Notes under the pieces: generated by a model | Database searches by the model: none | What the model was told of the DNA's origin: nothing | The model's input: the letters and a program-made list of their open reading frames with translations, nothing else | Translations under genes and position numbers: made by a program | Part shown: piece after piece, positions 19,089 to 28,482 of the stretch | Layout: every line of letters begins with the position of its first letter | Position numbering within the stretch: the first letter of the stretch is position 1 | Assembly: GCF_004803715.2 (NCBI RefSeq) | Contig: NZ_CP039383.2 | Location: 2,232,001 to 2,296,000 of the forward strand | From: Luteimonas yindakuii | GTDB lineage: Bacteria; Pseudomonadota; Gammaproteobacteria; Xanthomonadales; Xanthomonadaceae | Reading direction: 5' to 3' | DNA: 64,000 nt

Positions 19089-19284
19089 GGTGGATTCCGG
19101 ACCGAAACGCGCATTCTAGGCGGTTCGCGTTGCGATGGAGACCCGCTCGCGATTGCAGCGCGGATCCACACGCGGCGCACCCGGCGGCCTTGTCCCGTCC
19201 AGCAACGCTCTGTGCGGAGAAAGCGCCGTCGCGGCAAGGTGTTACGCTTTTCGGCCTTCGATCACGCACCGGAATCGCCGCCCC

Positions 19285-19563
19285 ATGGACCGCAAGCTGC
19301 TCGACATCCTCGTCTGCCCTGCCAGCCGCCAGCCACTTGCGCTGCTCGACAATGCGGGCCTGGACGCGCTCAACCGCGCGATCGCCACGGGCACGGTGCA
19401 ACGTGATGACGGTGCAACACAGTCCACCCCGTTGCGGGCGGCACTGGTGACGCGCGACCACAAGCGCGTCTACCGGGTCGATGATGGCATCCCGGTGCTG
19501 CTGGTCGAGGAGGCCATCGCCACCGGCCAGGTCGAGGGTTTCCCGGCCGCACCCACACGATGA
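19285..19563 (+). CDS. Trm112 family protein (YcaR-like)
   Basis: 92 aa; begins MDRKLLDILVCPASRQPL and contains the family's VYRVDDGIPVLL. Homologues such as E. coli YcaR are about 60 aa; here an extra segment of about 30 residues separates the two motifs. Only one Cys is present, so the zinc knuckle of eukaryotic Trm112 is absent. In this clade Trm112-like proteins may partner methyltransferases; no role is proven here. The frame is open further upstream, but the ATG at 19285 starts the conserved motif. The stop overlaps the nadC start (ATGA). Confidence 0.88.
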   Translation: MDRKLLDILVCPASRQPLALLDNAGLDALNRAIATGTVQRDDGATQSTPLRAALVTRDHKRVYRVDDGIPVLLVEEAIATGQVEGFPAAPTR

Positions 19564-20429
19564 GCCTCCGGCTGCAACCGCCGGCAACGGCGGACGTCGA
19601 TGCCGACGTCGCCCGTGCACTCGCGGAGGACATCGGCGACGGAGACGTCACCGCAGCGTTGCTTCCCGACGTGCCCGAGGTCGCCTATGTGCTGTGCAAG
19701 GAGGACGCGGTGGTCTGCGGCCGGCCGTGGTTCGATACCTGCCACCGCGCACTTGATCCGCAGGTCCGCATCGAATGGCGGATCGCGGAGGGTGACCACG
19801 TACGCGCGGGCACCGTGGTGGCCACGCTTGCCGGCCGCAGCCGCGCGCTGGTGACCGGCGAACGCAGCGGGCTCAACTTCCTGCAGACCCTCAGCGGCAC
19901 CGCGACCACCACGGCCGCCTACGTGCGGGCGGTGTCAGGCACCGGGACGCGCATCCTCGATACCCGCAAGACCCTTCCCGGGCTGCGCCAGGCGCAGAAG
20001 TACGCAGTGCGTGCCGGAGGTGGCGACAACCACCGCATGGGGCTGTACGACACGGTGATGCTCAAGGAGAACCATGTCCGCGTGGCGGGTTCGGTGACCG
20101 CGGCCATCGCCGCCGCGCGCACGCAGTCACCCGGTCTTCCGCTGGTGGTGGAGGTGGAAACGCTGGCGCAGTTGCGCGAAGCGCTCGACGCCGGCTGCGA
20201 ACGCATCCTGATCGACGATTTCGACACCCGCATGCGGCGCGAAGCCGTGCGGATCGCGCGCGGGGCACCCTACGAGGGCCGGATTCCGCTGGAAGTCTCG
20301 GGTGGCGTCGACCTCGACATGGTGCGCGCCATCGCCGCGGACGGCGTGGACGTCATCTCGATCGGCGCGCTGACCAAACACCTGCGCGCCATCGACCTCT
20401 CGATGAAGCTGGGGCCGCCGCCAGGCTGA
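19560..20429 (+). CDS. nadC: Quinolinate phosphoribosyltransferase (carboxylating)
   Basis: NAD biosynthesis: quinolinate plus PRPP to nicotinate mononucleotide. 289 aa, normal length. Seen: ARALAEDIGDGDVT near the N-terminus, GERSGLNFLQTLSGTAT, RILDTRKTLPGLR, and the C-terminal barrel with LEVSGGVDLDMVRAIAADGVDVISIGALTK. Starts with an ATG that overlaps the upstream Trm112-like stop. Converges on the FHA protein gene. Confidence 0.97.
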   Translation: MSLRLQPPATADVDADVARALAEDIGDGDVTAALLPDVPEVAYVLCKEDAVVCGRPWFDTCHRALDPQVRIEWRIAEGDHVRAGTVVATLAGRSRALVTGERSGLNFLQTLSGTATTTAAYVRAVSGTGTRILDTRKTLPGLRQAQKYAVRAGGGDNHRMGLYDTVMLKENHVRVAGSVTAAIAAARTQSPGLPLVVEVETLAQLREALDAGCERILIDDFDTRMRREAVRIARGAPYEGRIPLEVSGGVDLDMVRAIAADGVDVISIGALTKHLRAIDLSMKLGPPPG

Positions 20430-20459
20430 CGGGCATCGCCTGGCGCGTCTGCACGCTCC

Positions 20460-21248
20460 TCAGGCAACCGCCACGAGTGCAATGGCGGCCATGGCGACCA
20501 GCGCGGCAGCGGCAAGCACCCAGCGCACGCGGCCCACACGCGCGACCGGCGCGACTTCTTCTGCCAGCGCTTCGCTGCGGCCCGGCGCCAGCAGGCGGAA
20601 GCGCAGGCGGTCGAGGCCGATCTCGTCCCCATGGCGTGCAAGTGCCATCTGCACGCGTCGCCCGTTGACGTAGGTACCGTTGGTGGAACCGAGGTCCTGC
20701 ACGCGCATGCCGTCCAGCAGCGGCTCCAGTCGCACATGCAGCCGCGAAAGGCCGTCCTCGTCGAAGCGCAGCGTGCATTCGGGCGCGCGCCCCACAACGG
20801 TGTCGCCAACGACCGGGAAGCTGCGACCGAACGTCCGTCCGGACACGCCACGCAACACATAGCGCGGCGTCGCCGGGCGTATCGCGGTGGCGGCGGGAGC
20901 GTCGTCGTTGGCTGGCATCGCGCCGGTCACCGCGGGCGCCGCACTGCCGGCAACCTCCAGCGATACCAGGCGCGCCTGCACCTCGTCGAAGCCGACCACA
21001 TCGCCGGGCCGCAGCGCGATCAGTCCCTCGACCGGCCGCCCATTGACCTCCACCGCCACGCCGTCGGGCACGCGCAGCATCACGCCGTGCAGGTTGACCT
21101 GCAGTTCGCAATGTTCCGGGCGCACCCCGGGACGATCGATGACGATGCTGTTGTCGACGCTGGAGCCGATCCTGTTACGGCCAGGCGACAGCAGCACCTG
21201 CGGGTGCTCGCCGCCGGGGAAGACGAGTTTGAGGGCCTGGCTGCTCAT
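20460..21248 (-). CDS. Double FHA-domain protein with C-terminal membrane anchor
   Basis: 262 aa, predicted phosphothreonine-binding protein. The first FHA-like unit covers about 1-95 (NRIGSSVDNSIVI, RPEHCELQV), a Pro/Ala linker follows, and the second FHA covers about 130-215 with the classical VGRAPECTLRF, GLSRLHVRL and DLGSTNGTYVNGRRV motifs. A single hydrophobic helix at about 240-262 closes the protein (tail anchor, N-terminus in the cytoplasm). Start ATG at 21248; the upstream in-frame extension to 21290 is weaker. No kinase or secretion genes lie nearby, so its partner is unknown. Confidence 0.88.
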   Translation of the reverse strand: MSSQALKLVFPGGEHPQVLLSPGRNRIGSSVDNSIVIDRPGVRPEHCELQVNLHGVMLRVPDGVAVEVNGRPVEGLIALRPGDVVGFDEVQARLVSLEVAGSAAPAVTGAMPANDDAPAATAIRPATPRYVLRGVSGRTFGRSFPVVGDTVVGRAPECTLRFDEDGLSRLHVRLEPLLDGMRVQDLGSTNGTYVNGRRVQMALARHGDEIGLDRLRFRLLAPGRSEALAEEVAPVARVGRVRWVLAAAALVAMAAIALVAVA

Positions 21249-21299
21249 GGATTGCGTGCCTGTCTTGCCGGCGTGCGCGGCGGTCGCCACATTAGCGGC

Positions 21300-21629
21300 A
21301 TGTCCGATCTAATCTTCGTGATGATTGTGGGGGCCGCTGCGTTCGCCTGGTGGAGTGCCGCGCGTGCGGCGGCCGAACGTGCCGAGAGCATCGGCCGCGA
21401 AGCCTGCCGCCTGGCCGGCGTGCAATGGCTGGACCAGACCGTACATGCCAGCGGGCTGCGGCTGCGGCGTCGCGACGACGGCCGCCTGGGTTTCGAGCGC
21501 AGCTTCCGCTTCGAGTATTCGGAGGACGGAGTGGAGCGTTCGGTCGGCCGCCTGGTGCTGCGTGGCGACGAGCTGGTCGCCTTCGTCGGGCCGGTCGGCG
21601 GCGAGCAGGTGGTGCAGGCACTGCGCTGA
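21300..21629 (+). CDS. DUF3301 domain-containing protein
   Basis: 109 aa. An N-terminal hydrophobic segment (SDLIFVMIVGAAAFAWW) is followed by a basic/polar domain with the conserved RRDDGRLGFERSFRFEYS typical of DUF3301. Probably an inner-membrane-anchored protein of unknown function. The ATG at 21300 is 51 nt from the divergent FHA gene start. Convergent with sspB. Confidence 0.88.
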   Translation: MSDLIFVMIVGAAAFAWWSAARAAAERAESIGREACRLAGVQWLDQTVHASGLRLRRRDDGRLGFERSFRFEYSEDGVERSVGRLVLRGDELVAFVGPVGGEQVVQALR

Positions 21630-21672
21630 TCACCGGCTTGCCGTGGTCGCAGGCCGGCGCGCACGGCGCCGG

Positions 21673-22122
21673 TTACTTCACCACCCGCAGGTGACCACGC
21701 CGTGGCGGCGGATCGTCGTCCGGCGGCCCCGCCTCGCCATCGTCGGTGGGCGGGTCGGCGTCCTCCCCCGGCTCCGGGGGGTGGCCGGCGATGTCGTCGG
21801 GCAGCACCATGCCCTGCCCGGTCTCGCGCGCGTACACCGCCAACACCGCGGCGACGGGGACCAGCACCGACTGGCTCACGCCGCCAAAGCGCGCGGTGAA
21901 GCGCACGCTCTCGTTGTCCATCTCGAGCCGGGCGACGGCGCGCTCGGCGATGTTGAGCACCACACGGCCTTCGTTGACGGTATGCGGCGGCACCCGCACG
22001 CCCTGACCCGTGGCATCGACGAGGATGTGCGGTGTCATGCCGTTGTCCACGATCCACTCGTACAGCGCCCGCAACAGGTACGGACGATGGCTGGTCATGG
22101 CCGGCAACTGCGATTCGCTCAT
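21673..22122 (-). CDS. sspB: ClpXP adaptor / stringent starvation protein B
   Basis: SspB delivers ssrA-tagged proteins to ClpXP. 149 aa: MTSHRPYLLRALYEWIVDNGMTPHI is the family's opening block, then the substrate-binding fold (VNLN-type RVVLNIAERAV, FTARFGG), an acidic Pro/Asp-rich flexible linker, and a short C-terminal RGHLRVVK, which matches the ClpX-docking tail (…RVVK). Start ATG 22122; ATG at 22098 is an alternative closer to the E. coli N-terminus. Lies 100 nt after sspA, the usual pairing. Confidence 0.95.
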   Translation of the reverse strand: MSESQLPAMTSHRPYLLRALYEWIVDNGMTPHILVDATGQGVRVPPHTVNEGRVVLNIAERAVARLEMDNESVRFTARFGGVSQSVLVPVAAVLAVYARETGQGMVLPDDIAGHPPEPGEDADPPTDDGEAGPPDDDPPPRRGHLRVVK

Positions 22123-22222
22123 GGGTGCAAGTGTAGCGGCGAGCAGCCCGGATGTCGGCGCGACCCGGCACCCTGCGGCCCTCGATCGACGCACGCATCC
22201 GCGCGCAGCGCGCGCGCCACCC

Positions 22223-22861
22223 CTAGGCGGGCAGTTCGCGCAGGTTGCGTTCCTGTGGCGTCAGGCTGCGCGCGAATCCGGGGTTGCGGAAGATGCGGTT
22301 GCCGTAGTCCTCGATCGCCTTGCCATCCTTCGGCAGCGGCACGTCGAGCGCCTGCAGGCGCCAGATGATCGGTGCGATCGCGCAATCGGCCAGGCTCATC
22401 TCCGCGCTGAGGAAGAACTTGCTGGCCTTGAACAGCGGCACCGAGGCCGTCAGCAGCTCGCGCAGGCGTTTGCGGCCGGCATCGGCCTGCTGCTTGCTGC
22501 CGAACTGGATGGCCTGGATCTGCGGAACCCAGTCGTGCTCCAGCCGCAGCATCGCCAGGCGCAGGCGCGCGCGCGACAGCGGGTCGATCGGCATCAGCGG
22601 CGGGTGCGGGTAGCGCTCGTCGATGTACTCGCACACGACGGTCGCCGCGTACAGCACGAGGTCGCGCTCGACCAGCGTGGGCACCGAGTGGTACGGGTTC
22701 AGGTCGATCAGGTCTTCGGGCGGATCCTGTGGATCCACCGCGATCAGGTCGTAGGTGACGCCCTTGGCGGCGAGCACCAACCGGACGCGGTGGCACAGCA
22801 CGTCGTCGACGGCGGAAAACAGGGTCAGTGCATGACGCATACGCAGGCTCGACGCCATCAT
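22223..22861 (-). CDS. sspA: Stringent starvation protein A (GST-fold RNA polymerase-associated factor)
   Basis: 212 aa. Thioredoxin-like N-terminal domain (MRHALTLFSAVDDVLCHRVRL), then the diagnostic DLIDLNPYHSVPTLVERDL, YIDERYPHPPLMPIDP, and an all-helical C-terminal domain. The PHP motif required for RNA polymerase interaction in E. coli is present. The ATG at 22861 is chosen for GGAG 5 nt upstream. Sits between petC and sspB, an arrangement common in gamma- and betaproteobacteria. Confidence 0.95.
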   Translation of the reverse strand: MMASSLRMRHALTLFSAVDDVLCHRVRLVLAAKGVTYDLIAVDPQDPPEDLIDLNPYHSVPTLVERDLVLYAATVVCEYIDERYPHPPLMPIDPLSRARLRLAMLRLEHDWVPQIQAIQFGSKQQADAGRKRLRELLTASVPLFKASKFFLSAEMSLADCAIAPIIWRLQALDVPLPKDGKAIEDYGNRIFRNPGFARSLTPQERNLRELPA

Positions 22862-23005
22862 CGTGTCTCCCAACGACCGGTATCCGCCGATCGCATCGAC
22901 GCCATCCGCCCCGTGCGGAGGGTCGTCACGGTTACCGCGTCAGCCCGCTCCCCGCTCGGCTCACCCGGGCCCGCCCGCCATCGGCGGGCTGTCCGCAACC
23001 GCGCG

Positions 23006-23767
23006 TCAGTGGACGTCGCGCCAGTACTCCTTCTTCAGCAACCACGCGAGGAAGGTGAAGAACGCCAGGAAGAAGATCACCCAGACCCCGACGCCCTGGC
23101 GCTTGAGCGCGGCGGGCTCGGCGGCGTATTCGAGGAACGCGGTGATGTCGCGCACGGCGCGGTCGAACTCGACTTCCGACAGCCTGCCCGGCTGCGCCTG
23201 CTGCAGCGACTCCACCACCGGCTGGCCGATCGCATCCGGCGCACCGTAGACCGGGCGCTGGAGACCCTGCAGTTCCCACAACGCGTTGGGCATGGCGACG
23301 TTCGGGAACAGGCGGTTGTTCCAGCCCAGCACCGCCTCCTCGTCCTGGTAGAAGCTCTTGAGGAAGGTGTACACCCAGTCCGGGCCGCCGATCTTCGTAC
23401 GCACCACCAGCGACAGGTCCGGCGGTGCCTTGCCGAACCAGCCATCGGCGTGGCTGGCCGGCATCGACGAGACGATGTGCTCGCCGAAGGCCGCGCCGCT
23501 GAAGTTGAGGTTCTCCATCACCTCTTCCTCGCTCAGGCCGAGGTCGTCGGCCATGCGCGAGTAGCGCAGGTACTTCAGCGAATGGCAGCCCGAACAGTAG
23601 TTCATGAACAACTGGGCGCCACGCTGCAGCGACCCGCGGTCGGTGATGTCGGTGCCCGACTGCTGCAGTGCGGTGCCGGGATCGGCCGCAAGCGCGCCGA
23701 GGGACAGCAGCATGCCGCCTGCAAGGACCGCGGCGCGGCGGAGGAAGGCGAGGGGCTGCTTAGTCAT
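23006..23767 (-). CDS. petC: Ubiquinol-cytochrome c reductase, cytochrome c1
   Basis: Membrane-anchored c-type haem subunit of the bc1 complex, 253 aa. Signal peptide (cleaved near ALAAD), haem attachment CSGCH at about 58-62, the distal Met region within AMPNALWELQG, and a C-terminal anchor helix (GVWVIFFLAFFTFLAWLLKKEYW). The start ATG at 23767 overlaps the end of petB by 8 bases. Last of petABC; sspA follows after 144 nt. Confidence 0.96.
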   Translation of the reverse strand: MTKQPLAFLRRAAVLAGGMLLSLGALAADPGTALQQSGTDITDRGSLQRGAQLFMNYCSGCHSLKYLRYSRMADDLGLSEEEVMENLNFSGAAFGEHIVSSMPASHADGWFGKAPPDLSLVVRTKIGGPDWVYTFLKSFYQDEEAVLGWNNRLFPNVAMPNALWELQGLQRPVYGAPDAIGQPVVESLQQAQPGRLSEVEFDRAVRDITAFLEYAAEPAALKRQGVGVWVIFFLAFFTFLAWLLKKEYWRDVH

Positions 23768-25049
23768 GCGTCGTCACCCGCTCCGGCACAGGCTTGGTCT
23801 TGTCCCATTTGGTCCACAACGGCATGGTGAGGAAGAACGCGAAGTAATAGAAGGTCAGGAAGCGGCCGATGATCGTCTCCACCGGATCGGTACCCGGGCC
23901 GGCGCCGATCTTGCCCAGCCACACGAAGGCGATCGCGAACAGGCCAAGCAGCACCTTCGACATCAGGCCGCGGTAGCGGTACGACTTCACCCGCGCACGG
24001 TCGAGCCAGGGCACGAAGAACAGGATCGCGATCGCGCCGAACATCACCAGCACGCCGGCGAGCTTGTCCGGGACCACGCGCAACATCGCGTAGTACGGGG
24101 TGTAGTACCAGACCGGCTTGATGTGCGCGGGCGTCACCAGCGGGTTGGCCTCGACGAAGTTGTCGTGCTCGAGGAACCAGCCGCCGAATTCCGGTGCGAA
24201 GAAGATGATGAAGGCGGCCAGCAACAGCAGGAAGCCGACGCCGACGATGTCCTTGACCGTGTAGTACGGATGGAACGGGATGGTGTCCGCCGGCGCGGTC
24301 TTCGACCAGCGGTTGCCCTTCGGCCCGTACTTCACGTCGACGCCATCGGGGTTGTTGGACCCGACCTCGTGCAGCGCTCCCAGATGCAGCACGACCAGCA
24401 GCAGCAGCACCAGCGGCAGCGCGATCACGTGCAGGGCGAAGAAGCGGTTGAGGGTGGCGTCGGAGGGCAGGTAGTCGCCCATGATCCACTCGGTCAGGCC
24501 GTTGCCGATCACCGGGAACGCACCGAACAGCGAGATGATCACCTTCGCGCCCCAGAACGACATCTGGCCCCAGGGCAGCACGTAACCCAGGAACGCCTCG
24601 GCCATCAGCACCAGGTAGATCAGCATGCCCAGGATCCACACCAGTTCACGCGGACGCTGGTAGCTGCCGTACATCAACCCGCGGAACATGTGCAGGTAGA
24701 CCACGATGAAGAACAGCGATGCACCGGTGGAGTGCATGTAGCGGATCAGCCAGCCCCACTCCACGTCGCGCATGATGTACTCGACCGAGGAGAACGCCTC
24801 GGCCGCCGACGGCTTGTAGTGCATCGTGAGGAAGATGCCGGTCACGATCTGGTTGACCAGCACCAGCATCGCCAGCGAGCCGAAGTAGTACATGACGTTG
24901 AAGTTCTTCGGTGCGAAGTACTCCGTCATGTGCTTGCGGTAGGCCGGCATCAGGCCCGGCGTGCGGTCGTCGAACCACGCGCGGGCCGCCGCGATGACGG
25001 CGATGACCGGATTGTTGGGCGCGGAGGCCTTGTCGTCGACGTTGGCCAT
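23760..25049 (-). CDS. petB: Ubiquinol-cytochrome c reductase, cytochrome b
   Basis: Core quinone-oxidising subunit of the bc1 complex, 429 aa, full-length b (not split into b6/subunit IV). Eight or so transmembrane helices carry the paired haem-ligand His (HSTGASLFFIVVYLHMFRGL; FFALHVIALPLVLLLLVVLH), the Qo-site GYVLPWGQMSFWGA, and the PEW-type loop modified here to APEFGGWF. ATG at 25049 immediately follows the petA stop with no gap. Confidence 0.97.
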   Translation of the reverse strand: MANVDDKASAPNNPVIAVIAAARAWFDDRTPGLMPAYRKHMTEYFAPKNFNVMYYFGSLAMLVLVNQIVTGIFLTMHYKPSAAEAFSSVEYIMRDVEWGWLIRYMHSTGASLFFIVVYLHMFRGLMYGSYQRPRELVWILGMLIYLVLMAEAFLGYVLPWGQMSFWGAKVIISLFGAFPVIGNGLTEWIMGDYLPSDATLNRFFALHVIALPLVLLLLVVLHLGALHEVGSNNPDGVDVKYGPKGNRWSKTAPADTIPFHPYYTVKDIVGVGFLLLLAAFIIFFAPEFGGWFLEHDNFVEANPLVTPAHIKPVWYYTPYYAMLRVVPDKLAGVLVMFGAIAILFFVPWLDRARVKSYRYRGLMSKVLLGLFAIAFVWLGKIGAGPGTDPVETIIGRFLTFYYFAFFLTMPLWTKWDKTKPVPERVTTHD

Positions 25050-25688
25050 TTATGCGGCTCCCTGCGGATCGACGCCGATGACGATGGTGGTCTCGTCGGC
25101 GTAGTAATGCGGCGGCACGACCAGGTTGGTCGGCGCCGGCACGCCCTGGTAGACGCGGCCGGCCATGTCGAACTTCGACTTGTGGCAGGGGCAGAAGTAG
25201 CCGCCCTTCCAGTTGGCATCGAACGGTTCGGGGCGGATTTCGGCGGCCATCTCCGGCGAGCAGCCCAGATGGGTGCACAGCCCGACCAGCACCGAGATTT
25301 CCGGGCGCATCGAGCGCAGCGTCGGGTTCGCCGCGCGCACGTACTCCGGCTGCTGGTCGACGTTCTCCGAATTCGGGTCGCGCAGCTCGTCGTCGAGCGT
25401 GGGCAACGCTTCGAGGATCGCCTGCGAGCGCTTGACGATCCAGATCGGCTGCCCGCGCCATTCGAGGATCAGCCGCTGTCCTTCCTGCAATGCGCTGATG
25501 TCCACCGTGACCGGGGCACCCGCGAGCAGCGCGCGCGCGCTCGGGTTCCACGACTTGATGAAGGGCACTGCGACGCCGACGACGCCCACTGCGCCGACCA
25601 CCGCCGTGGTGGCGGTCAGGAACCGGCGTCGGCCCGTATTGACTGATTCCTCGCCCGGGAGGGGCTGGATCACCGTTTCATTCGCCAT
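25050..25688 (-). CDS. petA: Ubiquinol-cytochrome c reductase, Rieske iron-sulfur subunit
   Basis: 212 aa. A Tat-type signal/anchor (NTGRRRFLTATTAVVGAVG) is followed by the soluble Rieske domain with both cluster-binding boxes, CTHLGC and CPCHKSKFD. Transfers electrons from ubiquinol to cytochrome c1 on the periplasmic side. First gene of petABC; the start ATG at 25688 opens the family N-terminus MANETV. Confidence 0.97.
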   Translation of the reverse strand: MANETVIQPLPGEESVNTGRRRFLTATTAVVGAVGVVGVAVPFIKSWNPSARALLAGAPVTVDISALQEGQRLILEWRGQPIWIVKRSQAILEALPTLDDELRDPNSENVDQQPEYVRAANPTLRSMRPEISVLVGLCTHLGCSPEMAAEIRPEPFDANWKGGYFCPCHKSKFDMAGRVYQGVPAPTNLVVPPHYYADETTIVIGVDPQGAA

Positions 25689-25832
25689 CCGGTACTCCGC
25701 AAACCTGGATCGGTAGCTGTTGGGTCATTGGCTGCCGCGCGCGTTCGCCGCAACGGAACCGGTTGCATAAAGCCGCTGGAGTGTAGCGGAACGCTGAATC
25801 GGCCCACAACGCCTCCGACCGCTTCCGCATGC

Positions 25833-26777
25833 TCAGGGGGCACCTGCACTGGTGAGGTGGCCCCGGTAACGGTCGGACAGCACTGCGACGCGCTGCACGT
25901 AGCGCTGGGTTTCGCTGTAGGGCGGCACGCCGCCGTGGCGGTCGACCGCACCCTCGCCGGCGTTGTAACCCGCCGCAGCCAGCGTCAGGTCGCCATTGAA
26001 ACGTTTCAGCAGCCAGGCCAGGTACCTCACCCCGCCGCGGATGTTCTGCGCGGGATCGAAGGCGTTGGAGACGCCGAACCGCTGCGCCGTCGCCGGCATC
26101 AACTGCATCAGCCCCTGGGCCCCGGCACGCGACAGCGCATTGGGATTGAACGCGGATTCGGCGTGCATGACCGCGCGCACGATCGCTTCCTCCACTCCGA
26201 ACTCCTGCGCCGCGGCGCGGACCTCGCTGGCATAGGCATCGGTATTGAGGCGCACGGTGCCGAAGTTGACGCCCGGCCGCGCCGCGCAGGCGTGGCAGGT
26301 CTCCATGAAGCTGTACTGGATGGTCCGCATCGCCGTCGCGCCCGAACCACGCGCCGGTGGGCGGCTGGTGTAGTGACGCACGCCATCCTTGATGTAGGAG
26401 TACACCTGTCCCTGCACGAGGCGCGGCGTGGCCCTCGCCGTGGCGGGAGGTGCCGGGGCGGCGGTGGCGACGGTGGTAGGCGCGGACGCTGGCTGCGCCA
26501 TGAAAGTCGCCGGGGCGCCGGCATTGATGGTGGCCGGCGAACCTTCCACCCGCCCCGCCTCGATCACCTTGCCGGCAGCGGCGGGCGCGGCCGTGGCCGC
26601 CGCGGGCCGGTTGCGCTCGGGCGCGTAACGGGTGACCACGCTGCACCGCGCGCCGGACACCCGCTTGCTGACGTATTGCGGCACGCCGTCGCCGGCGTCG
26701 CAACGGTACAGCGTGCCCGCAGCCACCGGAGCAGCCGCCAGCAGGCAGATGAATGCGAGTAACCCCTTGATCCCCAT
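25833..26777 (-). CDS. Secreted lytic transglycosylase with N-terminal DUF4124-like segment
   Basis: 314 aa, predicted periplasmic peptidoglycan-cleaving enzyme. Signal peptide to about residue 20, then [19 protein letters not shown] (DUF4124-like), a Pro/Ala linker (about 58-118), a second short Tyr-rich segment ([18 protein letters not shown]), and a C-terminal SLT domain: catalytic Glu207 in [29 protein letters not shown], and [10 protein letters not shown]. The ATG at 26777 starts the signal peptide; the upstream extension to 26813 is less likely. Divergent from miaB. Confidence 0.92.
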   Translation of the reverse strand: MGIKGLLAFICLLAAAPVAAGTLYRCDAGDGVPQYVSKRVSGARCSVVTRYAPERNRPAAATAAPAAAGKVIEAGRVEGSPATINAGAPATFMAQPASAPTTVATAAPAPPATARATPRLVQGQVYSYIKDGVRHYTSRPPARGSGATAMRTIQYSFMETCHACAARPGVNFGTVRLNTDAYASEVRAAAQEFGVEEAIVRAVMHAESAFNPNALSRAGAQGLMQLMPATAQRFGVSNAFDPAQNIRGGVRYLAWLLKRFNGDLTLAAAGYNAGEGAVDRHGGVPPYSETQRYVQRVAVLSDRYRGHLTSAGAP

Positions 26778-26930
26778 CGCGCGCAGTCTCGCCGCAAACA
26801 CGCGGCTTGCCAAGGCCCCGTGAAATCCGGCGGCGTGCCGCGCTCGCCCGGTACACTGCGCGCCCGGCGACCGCCGGCATCGTCACCCGCCAATCCGGCC
26901 CGGACTCAGCGCCGCGCCCCCGGAACCGCC

Positions 26931-28373
26931 ATGACCACGATCGAAGCCCGCCCCCAGGCCGCCATCGGCGACGTCCTGCCGCTCGCCACCCCGCGCCGCG
27001 CTCCGGCCGCGGGCGCCCCGGCCCCCAAGCGGCTCTACATCCAGACCCACGGCTGCCAGATGAACGTGTACGACTCGGACCGCATGGCCGACGTGCTCGC
27101 CGCCGCCGAGGGCATGGAGCTCACCGACCGCGCCGAGGACGCCGACGTGATCCTGGTCAATACCTGCTCGATCCGCGAGAAGGCGCAGGAGAAGGTGTTC
27201 AGCCAGCTCGGTCGCTGGAAGGCTCTGAAGGCCAACGGGCGCGACGTGATCATCGGCGTGGGCGGCTGCGTCGCTTCGCAGGAGGGCGAGGCGATCATCC
27301 GGCGCGCGCCGTTCGTCGACCTGGTGTTCGGCCCGCAGACCCTGCACCGGCTGCCGGAGCTGATCCGCGCACGCCGCGAGCAGGACCGGCCGCAGGTGGA
27401 CATCAGCTTCCCGGAGATCGAGAAGTTCGACGCGATGCCGGAGCCGCGTGCCGAGGGCCCGACCGCGTTCGTCTCGATCATGGAGGGCTGCTCCAAGTAC
27501 TGCTCGTTCTGCGTGGTGCCCTACACCCGCGGCGAGGAGGTCAGCCGGCCGTTCGAGGACGTGCTGGTCGAGGTGGTGCAGCTGGCCGCGCAGGGCGTGC
27601 GCGAGATCACCCTGCTCGGGCAGAACGTCAACGCCTACCGCGGGCCGATGGGCGCCGATGCGGTGGACGTCGCCGACCTAGGCCTGCTGATCCGCACCAT
27701 CGCCGAGATCGACGGCATCGAGCGCATCCGCTTCACCACCTCGCATCCGCTGGAGTTCTCGGATTCGCTGATCGAGGCCTACCGCGACGTGCCACAGCTG
27801 GCCAATTTCCTGCACCTGCCGGTGCAGTCGGGCAGCGACCGCATCCTCGCGGCGATGAAGCGCGGCTACACCGCGCTGGAATTCAAGCAGAAGGTGCGCA
27901 AACTGCGCGCGGTGCGGCCCGACATCTGCCTGTCGTCGGATTTCATCGTCGGCTTCCCCGGCGAGACCGATGCCGACTTCGAGAAGACGATGAAGCTGAT
28001 CGAGGAAGTGGGCTTCGACCAGAGCTTCTCCTTCATCTATTCGCGTCGCCCGGGCACGCCCGCGGCCGACCTCGAGGACGATACGCCTGACGCGGTCAAG
28101 CACGCGCGGCTGGAACGCCTGCAGGCGGCGATCAACGCCAACGCGCGGCGGATCAACGAGGCGATGGTGGGCAGCGTGCAGCGGGTGCTGGTGGAGGGCG
28201 TGTCGCGCAGGAGCGACAGCGAGCTCACCGGCCGCACCGAAAACATGCGCTTCGTGAACTTCCCGGCGCCGAAGCGGTTGATCGGCCAGTTCGTCGATGT
28301 GCTGGTCACCGAGGCGATGAGCAACTCGCTGCGTGGACGGGTGGCCCTACCGGTGGACGCGGCGACGCCCTGA
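26931..28373 (+). CDS. miaB: tRNA-2-methylthio-N6-dimethylallyladenosine synthase
   Basis: Radical-SAM methylthiotransferase acting on i6A37 of tRNA, 480 aa. UPF0004 domain with the auxiliary-cluster Cys (THGCQMN near 42, NTCSIRE near 79, GGCVASQ), radical-[11 protein letters not shown] at about 187-194, and a C-terminal TRAM domain ([22 protein letters not shown]). An N-terminal extension of about 30 residues precedes the conserved [10 protein letters not shown]. Start ATG 26931. Begins the miaB-phoH-ybeY-corC run conserved in gammaproteobacteria. Confidence 0.97.
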   Translation: MTTIEARPQAAIGDVLPLATPRRAPAAGAPAPKRLYIQTHGCQMNVYDSDRMADVLAAAEGMELTDRAEDADVILVNTCSIREKAQEKVFSQLGRWKALKANGRDVIIGVGGCVASQEGEAIIRRAPFVDLVFGPQTLHRLPELIRARREQDRPQVDISFPEIEKFDAMPEPRAEGPTAFVSIMEGCSKYCSFCVVPYTRGEEVSRPFEDVLVEVVQLAAQGVREITLLGQNVNAYRGPMGADAVDVADLGLLIRTIAEIDGIERIRFTTSHPLEFSDSLIEAYRDVPQLANFLHLPVQSGSDRILAAMKRGYTALEFKQKVRKLRAVRPDICLSSDFIVGFPGETDADFEKTMKLIEEVGFDQSFSFIYSRRPGTPAADLEDDTPDAVKHARLERLQAAINANARRINEAMVGSVQRVLVEGVSRRSDSELTGRTENMRFVNFPAPKRLIGQFVDVLVTEAMSNSLRGRVALPVDAATP

Positions 28374-28482
28374 CCGGGGCGATCGGTCTCCCCACCGTCC
28401 CGTTCCCCGGCAGCGATCACGCACCCGACGCCCGCGCCGGTCATTGCACGGCGACCACATCGTCGGCTGTTATCTTCCCGCC

